From positions 1-64,000 of the forward strand of contig JAJDTJ010000019.1 of assembly GCA_022827225.1 (NCBI GenBank): 64,000 bases of DNA. The letters run 5' to 3'. Position numbers and translations under genes: made by a program. How positions within the stretch are numbered: the first letter of the stretch is position 1; every line of letters starts with the position of its first letter. The notes beneath the pieces were generated by a model. That model was given only the letters and a program-made list of their open reading frames with translations. It was not told the origin of the DNA and searched no databases. The stretch comes from Candidatus Poribacteria bacterium (GTDB lineage: Bacteria > Poribacteria > WGA-4E > WGA-3G). Positions 8,943 to 16,567 of this stretch are shown piece after piece.

Positions 8943-9140
8943 GTGCGTAGGATGTCTGTTATCATGGAAAAACTGAACGTTCTCACAGAACGTTTCCCAA
9001 ACATGGATGTCAACGCTCTCAAATCCAAACTTGAAACTGTTGAGGATCTCGACCATCTCAAACAGTTGAATCTAAACGCTGCGATAGCAAAAAGTTTTGA
9101 CGCTTTCCAAGAAACCCTAAACGCGGATAGCATTGAGTAA
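8943..9140 (+). CDS. small ORF resembling the C-terminal tail of Rpn-type nuclease proteins
   Basis: 65 codons from a GTG, or 58 from the ATG at 8964. The product is a helical acidic peptide: LETVEDLDHLKQLNLNAAIA. It resembles the last 40 residues of the Rpn-type protein at 47280-48140 (INDLQKLKQLLVAAARVQN) and of the protein at 48206-48886 (IEDLSELKQVFIAAARAPN). No good ribosome-binding site is visible. It is either a decayed 3' fragment of such a gene or a small free-standing tail; I favour the remnant. Confidence 0.4.
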   Translation: MRRMSVIMEKLNVLTERFPNMDVNALKSKLETVEDLDHLKQLNLNAAIAKSFDAFQETLNADSIE

Positions 9141-9225
9141 ACTAATGTGTAGCATTATGAAGCACAAACACACCTCTTATCTTTACACGGATGGATTCGT
9201 AGTAGGGCGATTCATCGCTCCAGCG

Positions 9226-9278
9226 CACAACAAGCAAATTGGTAAGTCCTATTAGAATTTACGCAATTTGCTTGTGTG
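9226..9278. repeat. palindromic remnant of family 1 element ends
   Basis: CACAACAAGCAAATTG and CAATTTGCTTGTGTG form the outer arms of a hairpin, and its centre GTAAGTCCTATTAGAATTTAC is itself nearly palindromic. The central arms match the outer ends of the family 1 elements (AGGAYTTACGCA) placed back to back, as if two element ends had joined or one had been excised. It sits downstream of the small ORF and of the convergent lipoprotein gene and could also act as a bidirectional terminator, though there is no T-tract. Confidence 0.5.
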
Positions 9279-9305
9279 CCTTCACCTTACGTTAAGATTT
9301 CAGGT

Positions 9306-10541
9306 TTATTCATTTTGAAGTTCCTCAAACTCATTTTCAACTTCCTCTATAAGCTCCTCAATCCAGCCTGATTCTCTGAGCATCGTCGATTCGGACTCAT
9401 ATATGGAGTCGTATAAACCAGGGTAATATTTTTCCAGTGCCTCTTTGAGGAAATGAACCGTACTCCCATCCTCCCCGGTAACCTTTACTTCAAAGAAAAG
9501 AACGCTAGTATTCCCGGCTTTGACAACCTCCGTGAACATGTCCATAATCTCACTTTCTGTTTTCGTTGAATATATGAAAGTAAGTTCAAGGTATTTCGCT
9601 ACGACATCAGAAATAAGTGTAAAGTTTCCCTCAAGATTTGAATTTGCCTTAAAATTTTGAGAGATTTCTTCAAAATAAGATGATTCAGTATTAGGATTGT
9701 TATCAAGATGTATCTGAATAAGATTATCAACTAGTTCTGGAGCAAGACCCGTTTCTTCAAGGATGATTTTGTTTTCTGCCTCAGAAAAAAGAAGTGTGTT
9801 TCTAAAATGAGGTTCCCATACATCCCGTTGAATATATTTAGTAAGTGCTTCTATTATCCTTTCACTGGGTCCTGTTACAATATCATGTGCTTTCCAACGG
9901 GCTTCATATAGCGGGGTATCCGCAAATATAAATACGTATGGCCAGTGTGTCAGATAGCTGCTGTGGTCGATTAATCTATCAGAAAAATGAGTTTCTTTCA
10001 CGTCATCCCATATTGCTGTTGTTCCGCCATTTCTGCACTTTTCTCGGAACATTTCTAATATTTCATCTTCTGTTTTCGTTGGATAGAGGAAAGTATCGGA
10101 CAAGTAATGAACGGTAATATTACCCCAAGCTAATTTCCACTCTATAGAATCAGAATCTTTAAGGTATATCTTTACAGAATGCGGATCTTCCTCAAGGTAT
10201 ATCTTAAGGAGGGCAATGATTTGTTCCCATTCAAGATCTGTTTCCTCAAAGACGATCCTATTCCTTAGTGATGCAGCGTCCAGATCACTAAGCCATCCTT
10301 GTTCTCCTAATTCTTTTTCCAATCTATCTACGGTTCTTATAAGGATACCGTCCGCTTTTTCCCACGCCTCCTCTTTAGTGAGCCCAACAGACCCTTCAGG
10401 ATCTATCGGTGGTTCCATTTCGGGTGGCACGGGTTTTTCCATAGTCGGTTTCATCATTTGCATGCCTTCGTCGCATCCAATAAGTAGCATCAACCCAAAT
10501 AGGGCTGCAATCAATAATAGAGATAGGACAGAAATTTTCAT
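9306..10541 (-). CDS. lipoprotein with two copies of an unrecognised domain
   Basis: 411 aa. The N-terminus is a lipoprotein signal: hydrophobic stretch, then lipobox LLIGC with Cys about 23. I do not recognise the family. The mature protein holds two related halves: the first has FEETDLEWEQIIALLKIYLE and later LYPTKTEDEILEMF; the second has LEETGLAPELVDNLIQIHLD and later IYSTKTESEIMDMF. The identical order shows an internal duplication of roughly 170 residues. It is very acidic, has an acidic coiled tail, and is more AT-rich than its neighbours. The ATG has a GGAG site (AATAAGGAGAATGAAGT). Expected to sit in the envelope, lipid-anchored. Confidence 0.8.
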   Translation of the reverse strand: MKISVLSLLLIAALFGLMLLIGCDEGMQMMKPTMEKPVPPEMEPPIDPEGSVGLTKEEAWEKADGILIRTVDRLEKELGEQGWLSDLDAASLRNRIVFEETDLEWEQIIALLKIYLEEDPHSVKIYLKDSDSIEWKLAWGNITVHYLSDTFLYPTKTEDEILEMFREKCRNGGTTAIWDDVKETHFSDRLIDHSSYLTHWPYVFIFADTPLYEARWKAHDIVTGPSERIIEALTKYIQRDVWEPHFRNTLLFSEAENKIILEETGLAPELVDNLIQIHLDNNPNTESSYFEEISQNFKANSNLEGNFTLISDVVAKYLELTFIYSTKTESEIMDMFTEVVKAGNTSVLFFEVKVTGEDGSTVHFLKEALEKYYPGLYDSIYESESTMLRESGWIEELIEEVENEFEELQNE

Positions 10542-10603
10542 ACTTCATTCTCCTTATTGTGATTTTAAGATTTGTTGGTGCACCCACCAACTGGTTTCGT
10601 ATA

Positions 10604-10808
10604 CTATAGTGGATATCAGAATTAATGAGACACTCCACAACGGGACAGGAAACCTAGAAGAAACACCGTTTTTGCTTGGGGTATTTGCTTACAAGAAACG
10701 CCCTATCAAAAACGGTGTTTCTGTGGATTTCTTCTAAGCAAAACCCCTACGAGAGGGATGGTCTCCGAAATCACTAAAATGCCTCTTTAGTTGTTGACTT
10801 TACTATAA
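10604..10808. repeat. inverted-repeat element, family 2 copy A (MITE-like, about 205 bp)
   Basis: The left end CTATAGTGGATATCAG and the complement of the right end (TTATAGTAAAGTCAAC) are imperfect inverted repeats of about 28 bases continuing to GAGACACTC / AAAGAGGC. Inside is a hairpin with AAACACCGTTTTTG at 10661-10674 and its complement at 10707-10720, and the words GCTTGGGGTATTTG and GTTTCTGTGGATTTC. The element at 47008-47211 has the same length, end sequence and internal words. No ORF of interest lies within. Confidence 0.6.
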
Positions 10809-11031
10809 GCAATAAGCACTGAGTCTCGGACTTTGTGCCTTGCAATACAATCCACACAATTGTGTTATCATGATATATAGACACATTTTTTGTGCAAAAC
10901 GTTACATCATGTGAAAAAAATATTTTGTCAGGCAATGATTTACAACTGTAGAAGGATCTCGGGTTCCGATTCTATCTCGCGACTCCCTCCAAAAACCGAT
11001 AACTGATGACTATTTTATCAAAACATTTCCT

Positions 11032-11060
11032 TTGACTTTTTTCGGCACTTCTGCTATAGT
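11032..11060 (+). promoter_or_regulatory. sigma-70-type promoter for the LamG gene at 11236
   Basis: TTGACT at 11032-11037 and TATAGT at 11055-11060 are separated by 17 bases. Transcription would start near 11067, leaving a leader of about 170 bases before the LamG gene. The flanking sequence is AT-rich and no coding frame covers it. Confidence 0.6.
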
Positions 11061-11078
11061 ATTTATAATTGTGTAGTA

Positions 11079-11181
11079 GGTTCTTGTTTTTCTTCCGTTA
11101 AAGCATACAAATTTAACCTTCGGCAGTTGCTGGTTACTATCGGTTTCAAGCCAGTCAGCTGTTCCATTCCGCGCAAGAACC
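11079..11181 (+). other. possible structured 5' leader
   Basis: GGTTCTTG at 11079-11086 and its exact complement CAAGAACC at 11174-11181 would close a loop of about 87 bases between the promoter and the ribosome-binding site of the LamG gene. Smaller complementary segments lie inside (for example CAGTTGCTGG / CCAGTCAGCTG). I do not recognise a known riboswitch, and the pairing may be chance. Confidence 0.3.
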
Positions 11182-11235
11182 TTAGAAAAACAATTGCTTA
11201 GAAATCGAGCAAATATCTATTTACGGAGCAATATT

Positions 11236-11988
11236 TTGAAACAGAAGATTATCTTTGGGGGATTTTTCCTCGTTTTGATAAGCGTTACAACGATTTGTGG
11301 CGCCCAGGATCTCGTCCTGCACCTCTCCTTTAACGAGTTAGCAGGGGACGTTGTAAAAGACCTATCCGAATTTGGTAACGATGCGACCTTTAACAAAGGG
11401 AATCCAAAACTGATTGACGGTGTCTTCGGAAAAGCGATGGAGTTCGACGGCAAAACCGCTGGTGAAATCGCCGACAGTCCGAGCCTTGATATTGTTGATG
11501 CTATCACCATTGAGTTCTGGGCACTTGTCAAAGGTGGTGAAGCAATCCAGAGCGGCGTTGAGAAAGGATCCGCTTGGGTCGCCGGGCTATATAATCTCGC
11601 CGCACTCTACAACGGTGGGACGATCCTTCAATTCTTTGATCTCCCGGAACCGTGCAACGACGACAATATCGGTCCAAGCATTCAGGACGGCGAATGGCAC
11701 TTTCTCGCCGGGACATGGGACGGTGATGACATTAAACTCTACATTGATGGTGAACTCGAAGCAGAGATGCCGTGTAAGGGTAAACTATCACCGAATGACG
11801 CCCCGCTTTTCATCGGGGCACGCGGCGCAAGTCAACGGTTCCTTACCGGTGCCCTTGATGAGATTAAAGTCTATAACTACGCCTTAACCAAGGCTGAGCT
11901 GCTCCAGGACATGGAAACACCCGTCACATTATCTGTTGACGCGCACAATAAATTGGCAACCTTCTGGGGACACCTCAAGACCGACTAA
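11236..11988 (+). CDS. secreted LamG-domain protein with C-terminal WG tail
   Basis: 250 aa from a TTG at 11236 with ACGGAGC seven bases upstream; this start gives a clean signal peptide ending ICGAQD, while the upstream TTG at 11194 has no binding site. The LamG/concanavalin fold starts at LVLHLSFNELAGDVVKDLSE and includes EWHFLAGTWDGDDIKLYIDG and FLTGALDEIKVYNYALTKAE, typical of LamG-like jellyroll proteins that bind sugars or proteins. After the domain comes a short linker and the tail NKLATFWGHLKTD, shared by every LamG-like protein here. It has its own promoter and a structured leader and stands upstream of the cyclophilin pair. Confidence 0.88.
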   Translation: MKQKIIFGGFFLVLISVTTICGAQDLVLHLSFNELAGDVVKDLSEFGNDATFNKGNPKLIDGVFGKAMEFDGKTAGEIADSPSLDIVDAITIEFWALVKGGEAIQSGVEKGSAWVAGLYNLAALYNGGTILQFFDLPEPCNDDNIGPSIQDGEWHFLAGTWDGDDIKLYIDGELEAEMPCKGKLSPNDAPLFIGARGASQRFLTGALDEIKVYNYALTKAELLQDMETPVTLSVDAHNKLATFWGHLKTD

Positions 11989-12009
11989 CCCTACTGAAAA
12001 GGAGTGTCG

Positions 12010-12612
12010 ATGAAAGCAAATCGCCATCTTTTGGCACAGCGTGGAGGTTACCGAAATTTGCTATACAAAACTCCAATCCTTCTTCTTTTTCTCTTAACCT
12101 TAATAGTCAGCTGCGCGCTGCCTTTCGGCGGTAATCTAACGCCTGAAGAGCAGGTCGCCGTCGTTACAACCGATAGAGGCATATTCGTAATCGAGTTCTA
12201 CCCTGACGCTGCCCCGGTAGCAGTAGACAATTTCATTAACCTAATCAACCAAAAGTTTTACGACGGTTTAACATTTCATCGTATCATTGAAGATTTTGTC
12301 GCCCAGGGCGGCTGTCCCAAAGGCGACGGAACCGGGGGGCCAGGCTGGACCATCGTCGACGAGTACACAAACCCGAACCAACGTCCACACCTTAGAGGCA
12401 CTGTGGCGATGGCTCGGACAAACGCGCCGAACTCATCCGGGAGCCAATTCTACATTTGCTTCAAACCCCAACCCGATCTTGACGGTAATTACACCACCTT
12501 CGGCGGTGTCATTCAAGGTATGGATGTCGTCGATCGCTTAGAGATAGGCGATGTCATGACAAAAATCCGATTGGAGGCGAAGTCAAAATATGTTAAGGCA
12601 ACAACAGAATAA
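12010..12612 (+). CDS. cyclophilin-type peptidyl-prolyl isomerase, lipoprotein
   Basis: 200 aa from the ATG at 12010, which has AAGGAG seven bases upstream. Signal sequence with lipobox LIVSC, then a single compact cyclophilin domain: FHRIIEDFVAQGG (catalytic Arg, Phe and Gln), SGSQFYICFKPQPDLDGNYT and TFGGVIQGMDVVDRL. It would accelerate folding of exported proteins from the inner face of an envelope membrane. The catalytic set looks complete. The next gene encodes a diverged second cyclophilin and overlaps its end by 23 bases. Confidence 0.92.
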   Translation: MKANRHLLAQRGGYRNLLYKTPILLLFLLTLIVSCALPFGGNLTPEEQVAVVTTDRGIFVIEFYPDAAPVAVDNFINLINQKFYDGLTFHRIIEDFVAQGGCPKGDGTGGPGWTIVDEYTNPNQRPHLRGTVAMARTNAPNSSGSQFYICFKPQPDLDGNYTTFGGVIQGMDVVDRLEIGDVMTKIRLEAKSKYVKATTE

Positions 12613-13192
12613 GCAACATCGGCAGTTCGCATCCGCAGCACTTTTGGTCCTAGCAACTCTGTTTGCAACCTTCGTGTTGAGCTGCGCCCAAGAAGAGAAG
12701 AAAGCACCTGCACCCCGCGCACGTCGCAGTGGAACAGGTACAACCATAACCTCAGCAAAACCCCAGATTGATCCCGCAACATCAGTCGCCGTTATTGAAA
12801 CGGCGAAAGGCAATATTGAATTTGAATTTCTTGCAACCGAGGCACCAGAAACGTCTAAGAATTTCATCAAAAACGCGCAGGTGGAGTATTACAAAGGCGA
12901 AAAGTTTTATCGCGTAGAAGAACTCCTCATCCAAGCAGGTTCAAAACTCGCTGCCGGCGAAACGCTCCCTATTGAAAACGGTGCCAAGGAGATGTCGAGA
13001 GGCGTTGTCGCTATGGCAAAAGAAGAGGGGGCCAGCGTCTCGTACGCATCCGAATTCTTTATCTGCCGAGATGAAACCATTCTTGACAGTGAGTACGCCA
13101 TTTTCGGAAACGTCATCAGTGGAATGGATGTCGTTGATAGTATCGCACAAGACGACGTTATCACTAACATCACTATCCGCAACAAGGAATAA
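12590..13192 (+). CDS. diverged cyclophilin-like lipoprotein
   Basis: 200 aa, signal with lipobox VLSC, basic/proline linker, then a cyclophilin-like domain from SVAVIETAKGNIEFEF. The catalytic region is altered: the first gene's FHRIIEDFVAQGG becomes FYRVEELLIQAGS, and SGSQFYIC becomes SYASEFFIC, so the His, the hydrophobic Phe and one Gln of the active-site region are lost while Arg and one Gln remain. It is probably a tandem duplicate that keeps binding but has weak or no isomerase activity. It overlaps the upstream gene by 23 bases and is surely cotranscribed. Confidence 0.85.
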   Translation: MLRQQQNKQHRQFASAALLVLATLFATFVLSCAQEEKKAPAPRARRSGTGTTITSAKPQIDPATSVAVIETAKGNIEFEFLATEAPETSKNFIKNAQVEYYKGEKFYRVEELLIQAGSKLAAGETLPIENGAKEMSRGVVAMAKEEGASVSYASEFFICRDETILDSEYAIFGNVISGMDVVDSIAQDDVITNITIRNKE

Positions 13193-13193
13193 C

Positions 13194-13337
13194 TATAAGT
13201 TATAAGTTATAAGTCACCTTCGGATGTTATCAACGCATCCTTATAACTGCCATTACTAAATTGCGACCATGGTATCCACAAGAAACCGTTGATAAAGCAC
13301 AAGCCAGACTTATAACTTATAACCAACAACTTATAAC
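13194..13337. repeat. period-7 repeat clusters in inverted arrangement
   Basis: TATAAGT is repeated three times at 13194-13214. Near 13309-13337 the complementary words return as CTTATAA CTTATAA CCAACAA CTTATAA, again with a period of seven. The two clusters can pair. They fill the gap between the cyclophilin pair and the lectin gene. Comparable period-7 clusters occur near 32802, 32946 and 45061. Confidence 0.7.
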
Positions 13338-13357
13338 GACTAAAATGGAGGGATTAT

Positions 13358-13729
13358 ATGGCATTAACTGTTATCCGCACGGCTCGTCCGAGTCCTGTCT
13401 GGCAGGAGAGCTACGTGCGTGTGAAAAAGGGACAACGACTCGTTATTGATGGAGAAGGGGCTTGGTCACCAGATTTGAAGAATCGAACCGGATGGTGTGG
13501 TGCCGACGGTATCCCTCAAACCCCAGGCTCCGATGGCTACCTGCTCCCCGGCACTAATATCGGCGCACTCATCGCCAAGATCGGGAGCACCGTTTTCGCC
13601 ATCGGATCGCGTTACGACAATCCAGCACCCGCAGACGGTGTTATCTTTCTTGCTATGAACGAACATCCAAACAACAACAATCAAGCAGGTAGTTTACTCG
13701 CGCAAATCATCATTTTTGACGACGAGTAG
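13358..13729 (+). CDS. PA-IL (LecA)-like lectin domain protein
   Basis: 123 aa, one domain, no signal peptide. The pattern fits the galactose-binding PA-IL/LecA family: VKKGQRLVIDGEGAW strand region, GWCGADG, GYLLPGTNIGALIAKIG and the loop FLAMNEHPNNNNQAGSL, which corresponds to the Ca/galactose-binding loop of LecA (there YNDVPGTYGNNSGSF). The loop Asp of LecA is Glu here while the asparagines are kept, so calcium-dependent sugar binding is plausible but not certain. It starts with a GGAGG site. LecA itself is exported without a classical signal, so the missing signal is not against surface function. Confidence 0.75.
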   Translation: MALTVIRTARPSPVWQESYVRVKKGQRLVIDGEGAWSPDLKNRTGWCGADGIPQTPGSDGYLLPGTNIGALIAKIGSTVFAIGSRYDNPAPADGVIFLAMNEHPNNNNQAGSLLAQIIIFDDE

Positions 13730-13791
13730 TCCAACCTTTCACATAACAACACAACTGGATATATCAGACAAATCGCAATCAGGAGCCATAT

Positions 13792-14166
13792 ATGGCAGAG
13801 ACAACAACGCAGGAAGAAGAACAACAACTTCCACGTATAGATTTTATCACGTATCTTAACAACCTCGTAGCAACAGGGCAACTCTACTTAGAGGGAATCC
13901 GAGACCCCGAAACAGACGAGGTGGTCGTCAACCTCGGACTCGTAAAAGGCATTATTGATACCATTGAGATGCTCGAAGAAAAAACGAAGGGCAATCTCAC
14001 CGCGCCCGAAGCCAATTTTCTGGCAAACACGCTCTATGAACTGAGAATGGGCTACGTCCGTGCAATCAGTCAGCAGGAGACAGCCACAGAAGCCGAAACC
14101 CAAGAGGAGACTTCGGCTGAAGAAACCGAAGGAGAGACATCCAATAACGAACCTGATGCTTCTTAA
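13792..14166 (+). CDS. DUF1844 family protein
   Basis: 124 aa. Residues about 16-95 match the DUF1844 pattern: IDFITYLNNLVATGQLYLEG, then NLGLVKGIIDTIEMLEEKTK, GNLTAPEANFLANTLYELRM. The C-terminal 30 residues are a low-complexity acidic/threonine tail (EETSAEETEGETSNNEPDAS). The domain's function is unknown; it is widespread in Planctomycetes, Acidobacteria and relatives, often near translation or metabolism genes. An AGGAG site precedes the ATG. Confidence 0.85.
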   Translation: MAETTTQEEEQQLPRIDFITYLNNLVATGQLYLEGIRDPETDEVVVNLGLVKGIIDTIEMLEEKTKGNLTAPEANFLANTLYELRMGYVRAISQQETATEAETQEETSAEETEGETSNNEPDAS

Positions 14167-14289
14167 CCGAAGCGATAACAAGCACTGAAACACGGCAATA
14201 GCGCATTACAAACCTGATCACTGCTAATTTTTCTGAATGATTTGCGAGAAATCGGGTTAACGTCGTTAAACTTTCCGGGAGAACCATTT

Positions 14290-15342
14290 ATGGAATTCTA
14301 TCACGGCACGACGTTAAGCAACGCAAGAGGTATTATCGAAAACGGGTTTCGACCCCGCGGCGGCGCAGTTTGGTTCACGACACAGTGGAACTACGCGAAA
14401 AACCGCGCCGAACAGAAGGCGCGTCGAAAAAATGGCAAACCTATTGTACTGAAAACCGAGTTGGAGATTCAAGAACTTCGCACCTCTCTTGGGAACGGCA
14501 AAATTCAAGTACGAGGCGGCATCGTAGCGATCAACGAACGGTTGCGCGTTCAACTCTTACAGTCTAATTCCTTTGAATTGTTAGCCTGTCCAATGGCATT
14601 AGCAAAATGGATAAACCATCAAGTAGGGCTCTACTCCCACAACGGTTTGAGCCAAAACCATTGGGGGGTAGTCAGGTTAGCACACTGGATGAATAATCGA
14701 ATGAAATCGGGGACCGGAAACCGTATTGATTGGCAAGAGTTCTTTCAGAAAGGTAGGCAGTGGTTACCAGCATTCTTTGACAAGATTTCGGTCAGTCCTG
14801 AAAGGCTCCCTATTCAACATCTTCAGAATGATACGATCGCAGTCCGTGTATGCCTGGAGACACAAGAAAGGGTCCTTCAGCCATCGAAAGTTGATACACC
14901 GTCCGAGAAGGCAATAGCAGACCTTTCCGCTGCAAACCCGAAACGACGGATGCGAGGGCTTCGATCACTTGAAAAACTCGGAACTGAAGAACTATTTGAC
15001 TGGTGCGTACTGCATCTTGAAGATGAATCGGTGGATGTCGCATGTAATGCTTTAAGGATCATGTGCCGCTGCGATGACGGATATATCGCCCCCATTCTAC
15101 CATACGCAGAATCGAAAAACAGACGCATTCGTGCCGGCGCACTCGCAGCACTCGCGAAACACGATTTTGATGATACGCAACGGTGGTTTGAACGCGGACT
15201 AAAGGACCCAGCGGCGTGTGTACGGATGGAAGTCGCAAAACTTTTGCCGACACTTGATAGAATCGCGCATCAAGACCTTTTCGATATAGCGCGACACGAT
15301 CCAAACCCAGTCGTCAAACGTCTCGCTAAAAAGCGGCATTAA
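14290..15342 (+). CDS. ADP-ribosyltransferase-like domain fused to HEAT repeats
   Basis: 350 aa from the ATG at 14290 (GGAGAACC upstream); the longer frame from 14242 has no site. The N-terminus FYHGTTLSNARGIIENGFRP followed by AVWFTTQWNYAKNRAEQKA resembles the NAD-binding core of H-Y-E type ADP-ribosyltransferases (HGT, then an aromatic strand), and INERLRVQLL is a possible site of the third residue. Residues about 90-205 are unassigned. The C-terminal 140 residues are HEAT/Armadillo-like helical repeats (RRMRGLRSLEKLGTEELFDW, RRIRAGALAALAKHDFDD). It could modify a partner bound by the repeats. No immunity gene is evident, so a toxin role is only one option; the ART call is tentative. Confidence 0.6.
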   Translation: MEFYHGTTLSNARGIIENGFRPRGGAVWFTTQWNYAKNRAEQKARRKNGKPIVLKTELEIQELRTSLGNGKIQVRGGIVAINERLRVQLLQSNSFELLACPMALAKWINHQVGLYSHNGLSQNHWGVVRLAHWMNNRMKSGTGNRIDWQEFFQKGRQWLPAFFDKISVSPERLPIQHLQNDTIAVRVCLETQERVLQPSKVDTPSEKAIADLSAANPKRRMRGLRSLEKLGTEELFDWCVLHLEDESVDVACNALRIMCRCDDGYIAPILPYAESKNRRIRAGALAALAKHDFDDTQRWFERGLKDPAACVRMEVAKLLPTLDRIAHQDLFDIARHDPNPVVKRLAKKRH

Positions 15343-15410
15343 ACTGGAAAAATCACAGTAAGTTTGTTGTAAACGCGCTATCGGAAAAGCGCACGCCATG
15401 AAAGCGGAGA

Positions 15411-16427
15411 ATGAATTATCAACGCCAGCTTATAATCGCCTTGGCGATGCTCATGGGTCTGCTCGTGACCGGGACCGCCGGTTACTTAGTACTCGAAAAA
15501 GACAGCGGATGGGAACCGCTGGACGCATTCTATATGACCGTCATTACGCTCACAACCGCAGGACATGACGACCTCGGAATGAGCGATAACGGACGTATTT
15601 TTACCATATTACTTCTCGTCGGTGGAATCGGGGTGTTCACCTATAGCGTTACTGTCGCCACCGCCTTTCTCATCGAAGGACAACTACAAAGCTTTTTCCG
15701 ACAACAAAAAATGGTCCGAACTGTCGATAAATTATCAAACCATTATATCATTTGTGGACTCGGTGATACCGGTGTACATGTGCTTGACGAAATGCTGAAG
15801 GCAAATGTAGAGTTCGTCGGTATCGAACTCGATGAAGAACGCCTTGTTCACCTGACAGATACACTAAACTTCTCCTACCTCCAGGGAGACGCGACCGATG
15901 ACGAACTGCTCGTCCGGGCAGGTATCACGCGCGCCCAAGGGCTTATCACATGTCTCAGTCGAGACCAAGATAACCTATTCGTCGTTATCTCGGCGCGAAA
16001 ACTCAACCCGCATTTAAAAATAGCCTCTAAAGCCGTCGAAGACAACTCACCCGGAAAACTTATCACCGCTGGGGCAGATGAAGTCGTACTGCCGGATCAT
16101 ATCGGCGGCATCCGTCTTGCATCCAGTATCCTCTACCCACACCTCGTAGAGTTCCTACAAAGTATTACCCAAAATCAGGACGACACACATTTCGCAGAAT
16201 CTATTGTCCGACGGGATTCACCCCTCGACGGCATTTCTCTCAAAGCCGCAAGTATACAGGAACAGACCGGATTAGTTATCATCGCCATCCGTGATAACGA
16301 CGGCACTTTCCTCTATAATCCACCCAGTGATAAAAGACTCCAAGCCGGGGATGCCATATTAGTCATAGCTAACTTGAGACAACTACAAATGTTACACAAA
16401 CTTACAGGCGACTTAAGTTCGCCATAA
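15411..16427 (+). CDS. potassium-channel-like protein with TrkA (RCK) domains and altered filter
   Basis: 338 aa: two membrane helices (about 6-28 and 60-85) flanking a pore loop, then a TrkA-N/RCK nucleotide-binding domain (HYIICGLGDTGVHVLDEML, with FVGIELDEE as the acidic ribose site) and a TrkA-C domain (about 250-335). Overall it is an MthK/Kch-type ligand-gated channel of the inner membrane. The filter, normally TxTTVGYGD, reads TLTTAGHDD at residues 47-54, so three of the five filter residues differ. It may conduct another ion, be non-conducting, or act as an RCK sensor. The ATG follows GCGGAGA. Confidence 0.88.
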   Translation: MNYQRQLIIALAMLMGLLVTGTAGYLVLEKDSGWEPLDAFYMTVITLTTAGHDDLGMSDNGRIFTILLLVGGIGVFTYSVTVATAFLIEGQLQSFFRQQKMVRTVDKLSNHYIICGLGDTGVHVLDEMLKANVEFVGIELDEERLVHLTDTLNFSYLQGDATDDELLVRAGITRAQGLITCLSRDQDNLFVVISARKLNPHLKIASKAVEDNSPGKLITAGADEVVLPDHIGGIRLASSILYPHLVEFLQSITQNQDDTHFAESIVRRDSPLDGISLKAASIQEQTGLVIIAIRDNDGTFLYNPPSDKRLQAGDAILVIANLRQLQMLHKLTGDLSSP

Positions 16428-16567
16428 CCCTTCGGAGATCGCGCAAGAACGGAAAAGCGTTGACCAGTTAATATCAACTGTGATACGATAGGGCGAAAAA
16501 TTCGCAGACATAATACGAACAGCGCAAAAACTATCGAAAATAACGCAAATTGGAAGGAAACATTCGT

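Noticed and set aside
10950-10990. tRNA T-arm-like sequence GGGTTCCGATTC
   Set aside because: The flanking arms do not pair, and no anticodon or acceptor stem can be built.
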